A stretch of DNA of 64,000 bases, from assembly GCA_950022295.1 (NCBI GenBank), contig OX465599.1:288507501-288571500 (forward strand), given 5' to 3'. The position numbers and the translations under genes were made by a program. Under the pieces are notes generated by a model. It saw only the letters and a list, made by a program, of their open reading frames with translations, did not search any database and was not told where the DNA came from. Shown piece by piece: positions 56,953 through 64,000 of the stretch (positions within the stretch are counted from its first letter, which is position 1; every line of letters starts with the position of its first letter). The DNA comes from Bromus sterilis. Its lineage: Eukaryota; Streptophyta; Magnoliopsida; Poales; Poaceae.

Positions 56953-59900
56953 TTACCCTGGTTGGGGTTCTGACAACTCGCCCCCACTCAAAAAAATCTC
57001 GTCCCGAGATTCAGAAGTCATCGGGAGGAAGGTGGGGTACTCGGCACGGAGGCGGTCTTCTCTTTCCCACGTAGCTTCTTTCTCAGAGTGATGTGACCAT
57101 TGCACTTTGAGGAACTTGAACTTCTGACGACGAGTGACACGCTCTGCTGAATCAAGAATACAACTAGGGTATTCTCGATAAGAAAGGTCATCTTGTAGAT
57201 CAAGCGTTTCATGGGAAATTTCGCGGATGGGGTGCTTGAAGCAACGCCTGAGTTGTGACACATGGAATACATCATGTACTCGGGAAAGGTGCGGGGGTAG
57301 TTCAAGTTGGTAGGCAACTTCTCCACGTTTAGCTATAATGCGGAAAGGTCCAATGTAACGTGGGGCCAACTTGCCTTTGAGACCAAATCGTTGGGTTCCC
57401 TTCACAGGAGTAACCCGAAGGTAAGCCTTCTCGTTCAGCTCATAGCTTTCTAGCCTGTGATGATGATCATAGTAGCTTTTCTGACGAGACTGGGCTGTTT
57501 TCAATTGCTCACGAACAATGCGAACTTTCTCTTCTGCTTCCTTGATCATATCTGGTCCAAAGAATTGTCTTTCACCGGTTTCTGACCAGTTTAGGGGTGT
57601 TCGACATCGTCGTCCATAGAGGAATTCAAAGGGAGCCATGTTCAGACTAGATTGGAAACTATTGTTATAAGCAAATTCGGCAAATGGAAGAGACTTCTCC
57701 CAATTATTTCCGAAAGATATAACACAAGCTCTGAGCATGTCTTCCAAGATTTAATTAACCCTTTCAACTTGACCGGTAGATTGAGGGTGGAAAGCTGTAC
57801 TAAAGGAGAGATGAGTTCCCATAGAATTTTGAAAACTTTCCCAGAATCTAGAGGTGAAAAGGCTACCACGATCAGAATTGATTTCCAAAGGAACACCGTG
57901 AAGAGACACAATTCTGGAGATATACAAGTCCCCCAACTGGCTAGCAGTTATAGACTTGCGAACTGGAAGGAAGCGAGCAACTTTTGAAAGTCGGTCAATG
58001 ACAACGAAGATGACATCATTTCCTTTCTGGGTTTTTGGAAAGCCGGTGATGAAGTCCATACCGACTTTGTCCCATTTCCACTCGGGAATAGACAATGGTT
58101 GAAGAGTACCAGCATGTCTTTGGTGTTCTGCCTTAATGCGACGACAAACATCACATTCGGCAACAAATTGAGCAATGTCTCTCTTCATCCGGGTCCACCA
58201 AAATCTCTGGCGTAGATCTCGGTACATTTTTGTGCTACCGGGATGAATGGAGAGGGGAGTGTCATGAGCTTCCTTAAGGACCAGCTGCCTTAGGTCTTGA
58301 TTCTCAGGGACTACTAAACGATTTTCAAAGAATATCGTTCCTTGATCATTTGTAGAGAAACATTTAGCATCTCCGCTAGCAATGTTCTCCATGATCTCTC
58401 GAATACCACTATCTTGTTTCTGGGCGGCTATGATTTGATCCTCAATGGTTGGTTTTGCCACCAGGGTAGAAAGAAATCCACGAGGAACTATCTCAAGATT
58501 GAGCTTGCGAAATTCCTCATGCAGAAGTGGTTGATACTGTTGTAACATGTGGTTGTTACAATACGACTTACGACTTAGTGCATCAGCCATGACATTGGCT
58601 TTGCCTGGGGTGTAAGAAATTCCTAAGTCATAATCTTTTATCAACTCTATCCAGCGTCTTTGCCTGAGATTAAGATATGGCTGGGTGAATATATATTTGA
58701 GGCTTTGGTGATCAGAACAGATCTCACAACGATTACCAAGGAGTTAATGTCGCCAAGTCTTCAGGGCATGAACTACGGCGAGTTCAAGATCATGGGTAGG
58801 ATAGTTCTCTTCATGTGGACGCAACTGGCGTGAAGCATAGGCGACCACATGTCTATATTTCATATGTATGCATCCTAACCCTTGCCGTGAAGCATCACAA
58901 TAGATCTCGAAATCCCTTTTGGTGTCTGGAGGTGCAAGTACGGGTGCAGAAGTCAATCTTCTTTTTAGCTCTTGAAAGCTTTCCTCGCACTTGGGGGTCC
59001 ATTGGAATTTCTTATCTTTCTTGAGGAGTTCAGTTAGAGGCTTTGCAACTTTGGAGAAGTTCTCTACGAAGCGGCGACAATAGCTTGCTAAGTCAAGAAA
59101 ACTCCTAACTTGCTTAACCGATTCAGGTGGAGTCCAGTCAAGGACGGCCTGAACTCTCTCGGGATTGACAGAAATGCCTTTGGTAGAAATCACGTGGCCT
59201 AAGTAGGTCACTTCTGGTAGCCAAAATTCGCACTTAGAGAACTTGGCATAAAGGCGATGCTCTCGAAGTTTCATCAATACCAACCTAAGATGTTCTGCGT
59301 TCTCTTCTTCGTTCTTCGAGTAGATGAGAATGTCATCAAGATAAACCACAACAAATTTATCTAGGTACTCCATGAAGATCGAATTCATTAAGCGCGAGAA
59401 TGTGGCGGGGGCATTGGTTAAACCGAAGGACATGATGGTGTACTCGTAAAGACCATATCGAGTAGTGAAAGCCGTCTTGGGAATGTCCTCGTTTCGGATT
59501 TTGATTTGATGATAGCCTAATCTCAAATCCATCTTGGAGAAGACCGAGGATCCAGCAAGTTGATCATAAAGATCATTGATCCTGGGCAGTGGGTACTTGT
59601 TCTTTATCGTCGCTAGATTTAGCGGGCGATAGTCTACGCACATCCTTTTTGTTCCATCTTTCTTCGTTATGAACAGAACGGGGCATCGCCATGGCGATGA
59701 GCTAGGGCGGATGAAGCCTTTTGCCAACGAAGCATCAAGTTGGGTTTTTAGCTGAACTAACTCATGTGGGGCCATTCTATATGGGCGTCTAGAAATTGGG
59801 GTTGTGCCTGGTATAAGATCCACTATGAATTCTACACATATGTCAGGGGGCATCCCTGGCAGCTCTTTAGGAAAGACATCCGGGAAGTCACGAACCACCG

Positions 59901-60153
59901 GAATATCTTCAAGGTCTAGAAGGGGAAGTACATTCAAAGTATGCATCTGGATTCTAGAGATGGGTGAAGTGTAGTCAATTGTCTGGCCTGAAGGATGGGT
60001 GAGTTTAACGGACTTGGATTTACAATCAAGGAAAGCATTCTGTCTTGATAACCAATCCATTCCTAGGATGACATCAATGTCTGAAGACTTAAGGGCTATA
60101 AGAGAAGCCAGGAATACTAAACCCTCAATTGCAATTTGATTGCCATGGCTTAC
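56953..60153 (-). pseudogene. Chromovirus pol of M: protease end, RT, RNase H, integrase, chromodomain
   Basis: One minus-strand frame over 3.2 kb without a frameshift, broken by TAA at about 58744 (RNase H) and 57751 (integrase). In order: protease tail VILGMDWLSRQNAFLDC; RT with KRMCVDYRPLNLATIKNKYP, FSKMDLRLGYHQI and the intact VVVYLDDILIYS box (about 59330-59345); RNase H EIYCDASRQGLG; integrase zinc finger (HPGSTKMYRDL...CDVCRR); and core residues in VGMDFITGFPK, INSDRGSLF and HPQSTGQVERVN, so the D-D-E set is present. A chromodomain-like end follows (YPSCILDSAERV, VQWSHHSEKEATWERED). The frame crosses the polypurine tract and ends 23 bases inside the LTR. Confidence 0.9.
56976..56990 (-). 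promoter_or_regulatory. Polypurine tract of M
   Basis: The minus strand reads TGAGTGGGGGCGAGT directly before the LTR start, the priming site for plus-strand synthesis. It is also translated, because the pol frame runs through it. Confidence 0.7.
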
Positions 60154-61438
60154 TGTCAAGACCCTGACCTAGGTTTGTGTTTAACCTAGCTTGCATTTTT
60201 GCATCTTGAAAAAAAATTGCAAAAGAAAAGGAAATGGGGAAAAGAAAAGCCCTAAATGAATTTAAATAAAAGGCCAGAAATAAATCTTTTTCCAAAATTC
60301 TTTTGGATGTATTGAAAAATCCTAAAAATGAGTCTGATCATTTTAAAAGTGATTTGGGATTAATCCCATGCTCATAGATTTTTCAATAATTCAAATAGTG
60401 GCTTGGAAATTAAATCTTTTGTCTATTTGAATTGAAATTCAAATAAATTGAATTTCAAAAATTCCCAAAACTTGGGGTTGACTTCTATATAGTCACCTAG
60501 GTTTTATAAAAATGATTGGGGATTTTTTTATAAATGCCCTAGCTATTTATTTTAAAGGGCAACACAAATAATAGAAAAGAAAAATAAGAAAAACAGAAGA
60601 AAAAGGGCAGAGCCCACCTTACCTGGCCTTCCAGCCTAGCCGGCCCAGCCCACCAGGGGGGCCTCCCTTGTCGTCTTCCTCCCCTGGCCCCGATGCTGCT
60701 CGCTGGAGCGCATGCGGTGGCCATGGCCGCCACGCCACCTCCCTGCCTGGCCTACCCTCCTCTTCTACTTCGCGCTGGAGACGCCCAGAAGCCCCAGGCC
60801 CTTCTTCCCCCTCTCCCAGTTCATCCCTCTCCCTCTCTCGCCGTTTTCTCGCGCGACCCGAGCCCCAGCCGGAGCGGCCGCCGTGCGCCGCCGTAGCCAC
60901 TGTGACCCAGAGCTTGCGCCACCTTGTCCAACAACTCCGCAGCCGTCTACTTCGTCGGACTACGGCCTCAATTCGAACCAGGACGCCTTCCAGCCGTCGC
61001 CCGCTTCTCCAACTCTCCGTCGGCCTTCGCGCAACTCCGGCGAGCAATTCGCCAGCTCCGGAGCTCCTCCGCCTTCGTCGACGTTGCGTCTGCACCAAGG
61101 TGAGCAGGGGTCCATTTACCCCCTTCTTCCTTGTCTCCCCGTGGCTCCCTTCGCCGTCTCCGTCGAGGCAGTGGGTAGCCGCCGCGCCCGTCGTCGAAGC
61201 CGTGGCCTGAAGCCTCCCCCTCGAACCCCTCCTAGCCCAGACGACGCGCAGCGTCGCGAGCAACCTGCTCGTGCCCCCAGCCTCCTCCCCCGTGGCCGAA
61301 ATCCCACCCCGGCGAGAGCGCCGCCGTGGCAGAGCCACCGGCGTTTAGCTGCCGGTAGTTTAGGGCTCTAACCACCACACTAACCCCCCCCCCCCACGTC
61401 ACCGACAGGTGGGCCCCGGCCCCCCCCTCTAATTAACC
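60154..61438 (+). repeat. B: long-LTR gypsy, first 1.3 kb of an LTR
   Basis: Starts TGTCAAGACCCTGACC at 60154 inside M protease and aligns with A and C: A/T-rich head, GC-rich block 60620-61370, donor-like CACCAAG|GTGAGCAG at 61100. C interrupts it at 61439. The numerous GC-rich frames here are not supported as genes. Confidence 0.75.
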
Positions 61439-64000
61439 TGTCAGAACCCTCTGTTAGGTATGTGCTAGGGTTAGCTAGTGCCTTTGCATCATGTCAAAAT
61501 TTCAAAAAGAAATCTTGGAAATCAAATTAAAAATAAAAATGGGAGAAGGAACACCCCCCAGATGAATTAATTCAAAAGGCCAGATAAAAATATTTTCCAA
61601 AAATTCATGTTAGAGTTTTGAAAAGTCTTATAAATGAGTGTGTTCACATACCAAGTGATGTGGGACCCATCCCATGCTCATAGATTTTTCAAATATTAAA
61701 ACAGTACCTTGGAATTAATGAAATACCCCTTTTTGATTTAAAATTCAAATCATTTGAATTTTAAAAATGTTGAAAGTTTATGAGTGGCTAGTTGATATTT
61801 TTATGAGGCCACATAAAAGTTTTCAGCATTTAATAAAATGTTTAGCTATTTATTTTAGCTAAACAGAACAAATTACAGAAAAACAGAAAGGAAAGATTAA
61901 ACAGAAAAGGGAAAAACCTTACCTGGCGCCCATGCGAAGTCGGCCCACCCCAGCCCAGCCGGCCCAAAGGGCCACGGGGGTCTTCTTCCCCCTCCCGCGC
62001 CTCCAAGCTGCTCGGTGGAATGCCACCGAGCTAGATGGTGGCGACACGTCGTCGTCGACGAGCTTCCACCCCTCCCCGTGGCCCCTTCTCGCACCTGGAC
62101 GCGCCCTGGAGAACGACGCGTCCATTCCCCCCCTCCAGAGCTTCCTCCTCCTCCTCCCGTGATCGTTTCCATCGCCACCCGAGAGCGCCGCCGTTCGCCG
62201 TCGCAAGAACTCGTGGCCATTGACATCGAGGAGTCAAGCCAACGTGTCCAAGCTCTTCGTCGTCGTCGTCCTCGTCGAACTGAAGCAGGAATCGAACTCG
62301 GAGCCGTCGAAGTCACCGGATTCTTCCTCGAGCTTCCGCCGGCCGCCGTGGAAGACTTCGTCGATTACGCTGCCGTTGAGCCACCCCAGACCTCGCCACC
62401 ACCTCTGCTGGATTCAGGGTGAGCTTGCGAGTGAAACCCCTCTCTTCTTCCCCTGGTTTGCTCGCTCTAGCCGGATCCGCCATGGATGCCGAAGCTTGTC
62501 GCCGCCATGGATGAGCTCGAGGTCGCCCCTGTGCCCCTTCGTCTCAGCCAGAGCGTGCGTTTGGCTCCTGAGCATGCTAGCTTTCGAACGCGAGCGAGTT
62601 CAGCCCGAACCGTGCACGGTAGCGTCGTCTACGACCTCGCCGTGGTTCTGCTTCCGCCGGAGTCGTCGCCGTCGTCGATTCCGAGCACCCCGCGAACCCC
62701 TGTTGCCTCCAGAAGACGCGGACGACCTCCAGGAGCAAGATGGTGTCCTCCCCGTGGCCCCTAGCTCATTCCGGCGAGTCGCCGCCGTGGCTCCAGTCGC
62801 CGGCGTCAAGCCGCCGGTGGGTTAGCCACTAATCACCCAGTTAGTGACCCCCTGGGTCACTGACGAGTGGGCCCAGTGGCTTAATTAAGCCACTGGATTA
62901 ATTTAACCCACGGGTTAAGTTAACCCAGCCACTGACAGGGTGGCCCCACATGTCAGCCCCCCCTGACGCCAGCCTGACGTCAGCCTGACGCAGTAAATCG
63001 ATTAAATGATTTTCCAGAAAAGAAAAATGGTTTAATAATTCCAGAAATTCCAGAAAATACCCCAAACTTTGGAAATTCATAGAAAATTCATATTAACTCC
63101 AAATTGGACAAATAATATAGGAAAAATGATCAGGAGAAAATTATCTTTCCAAATATGCAACTTTAAACTCTGTTTGAGTTGAATTTAAAATATGATCAGT
63201 AGCATTTGCTATTTGATTTCAATGGAATTAAATCAAATTTAATTCAAATATTTTGGCAACTTGAACCATGGCAACATGCTACATTTCACTTACACCTCAG
63301 AGGCATATCATACACATTTGAAGATAATTCAAAATGATCAAACCATATCACATATTACTTGGATAATGTTGAATTCAAATGTGGAGTTTGAATTTGCATT
63401 TTAAATGCAATATATTCCACTTAAATGGAATTTCCTCACACATCAAAACTTGTACTTCAAGCTTTAACATTCAATCATGTGCTTGAGCATTGCATTCATA
63501 TTGATTGCTACTTCATGCTTTGTTTGTCGAGTAGAGGTGGAACCGGAGCAAGAGGTCACCCCCTTCGCTGAAGATCCAGAACCCGAACCTCGTCAGCAAG
63601 GCAAGCAAAATCCCATTGATCATGTCGATAAAATCCCACTTCCCTCTCATGTCTCGCTTATGCATTGTATAGGATGATCACCATGTTACGATTCTACCGC
63701 ATAGATGAACCCATTCCTTTGCATGACCTATCATTTTGTCACAGTAGTAAGCAAACCACAATCCTAGCAACTGTAGGAGTTGAATGATATCATGTGGCCC
63801 CTGCAATTGTTATCGCTTATTGCATGCTTAGTATGATACCAGGTTATTACTGTGATGTGAGTCGGGATGGTAATGATCATGTAGATGATGGTAGAAAAGT
63901 GTTGGTGAATCGACCCTAATACAAGGTGAACGATGAGAGGCTGTGTAGGAGTACACGGTGGGTTGTCTCGTTGAACACCGCCCTAAGTCCGAGTTCTTGT
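61439..64000 (+). repeat. C: long-LTR gypsy, first 2.56 kb of an LTR
   Basis: Starts TGTCAGAACCCTCTG at 61439, nearly identical to the N start, and continues past the window end. It has a GC-rich block (61920-62830), donor-like CAGG|GTGAGC at 62419, an A/T-rich stretch, the acidic mini-frame from 63537 and then sequence matching M 54570-54930 inverted. It is the innermost and probably youngest of the right-hand nest. Confidence 0.78.
63537..63677 (+). other. Acidic mini-ORF (exon-like) in the C LTR, complete
   Basis: After the T-rich tract GCTTTGTTTGTCGAGTAGAG the frame reads VEPEQEVTPFAEDPEPEP, RQQGKQNPIDHVDKIPLP, SHVSLMHCIG and stops at 63675-63677. It is the longest uninterrupted copy. 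About a quarter of the residues are Glu or Asp. Function unknown. Confidence 0.45.

Larger units (their letters stand above)
53054..56975 (-). repeat. 3' LTR of M (about 3.9 kb)
   Basis: The minus strand starts TGTCAGAACCCCAACC at 56975 and ends CCGGGTCCCAACA at 53054. C covers at least the first 2.5 kb of it on the other strand, which supports a very long LTR. The outer end at 53054 is inferred from TG...CA and from the break in A. It includes the GC-rich block 55750-56480, with a run of 21 G at 55885-55905 whose length may be unreliable. Confidence 0.65.
53054..60153 (-). mobile_element. M: chromovirus (Tekay/Del-like) with 3.9-kb LTR, 3' part
   Basis: Minus-strand element with 3' LTR 53054-56975, polypurine tract next to it, then pol 56953-60153. 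B interrupts it in the protease at 60154, so gag, primer site and 5' LTR lie outside the window. It sits in A, head to head with it. A C-terminal chromodomain in integrase marks the chromovirus clade; Tekay/Del is the likeliest group. Confidence 0.82.

Noticed and set aside
60619..61371. Long GC-rich frames on both strands of the B LTR (up to 239 codons)
   Set aside because: High GC lowers stop frequency on both strands. Products are Arg/Pro/Ala/Ser strings without domain signatures, and frames are not shared among the LTR copies.
61897..62825. Frames of 135-201 codons in the C LTR
   Set aside because: Same reason as for B. The only frame kept as possibly real is the short acidic one from 63537.

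Overview
The window looks like a stretch of a large, repeat-packed grass genome, most likely Triticeae (wheat, barley, Aegilops or rye type). That is inferred from the retrotransposon types: Athila-like gypsy LTRs starting TGATACGT, a Tat-type gypsy with an LTR starting TGTCGGGGGACT, a SIRE/Maximus-type copia with a third ORF, and long-LTR chromoviruses. A spliced plant nuclear gene supports it. There are no bacterial operons, rRNA, tRNA or CRISPR arrays. Only one host gene is convincing: a nine-exon GPI mannosyltransferase 3 (PIG-B/GPI10 type) at 36874-40635, about 548 residues, with every intron GT-AG and every exon phase consistent. Nearly all the rest is nested transposable elements. Working labels (T, N, E1-E5, A, M, B, C) are used because family names cannot be confirmed from sequence alone.

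Left part (1-34732). A + strand copia element (pol, RNase H, third ORF, 3' LTR) is the host of the nest. It is interrupted at 6855 by N, a minus-strand gypsy LTR, and N is interrupted at 4633 by T, a minus-strand Tat-type element showing LTR, gag, protease and the start of RT. Copia pol is interrupted again at 8729 by E1 (Athila-like, truncated). The copia 3' LTR is interrupted at 15833 by E2 (same family as E1). E2 contains E3, a complete 9.35-kb Athila-type element with both LTRs and an AGTTC target duplication but no RT or integrase, and E5, another truncated relative of E1. The copia LTR resumes at about 33766 and ends at 34732.

Middle (34733-43923). This is a low-repeat island with about 2.1 kb of unassigned sequence, the PIG-B gene, a foldback-like element with about 170-bp inverted ends around a 109-bp tandem array, and a fragment of a LINE endonuclease.

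Right part (43924-64000). The LINE is interrupted by E4, a small gag/protease-only Athila-like element. E4's 5' LTR is interrupted at 51064 by A, A at 53054 by M (an inverted chromovirus with a roughly 3.9-kb LTR and PR-RT-RH-INT-chromodomain pol), M at 60154 by B, and B at 61439 by C. The right-hand ends of all of these lie outside the window.

The most interesting signal is in the long LTRs (N, A, M, B, C). Each has a GTGAGC splice-donor-like site about 950-1230 bp from its start. In the four copies that reach far enough, a T-rich, acceptor-like site about 0.9-1.1 kb later opens a short acidic reading frame (VEPEPE type). One copy shows a further exon-like frame. This suggests a spliced, LTR-encoded transcript. 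In E3, the env-position ORF has its own short leader intron and an LTR-like GC-rich block upstream.
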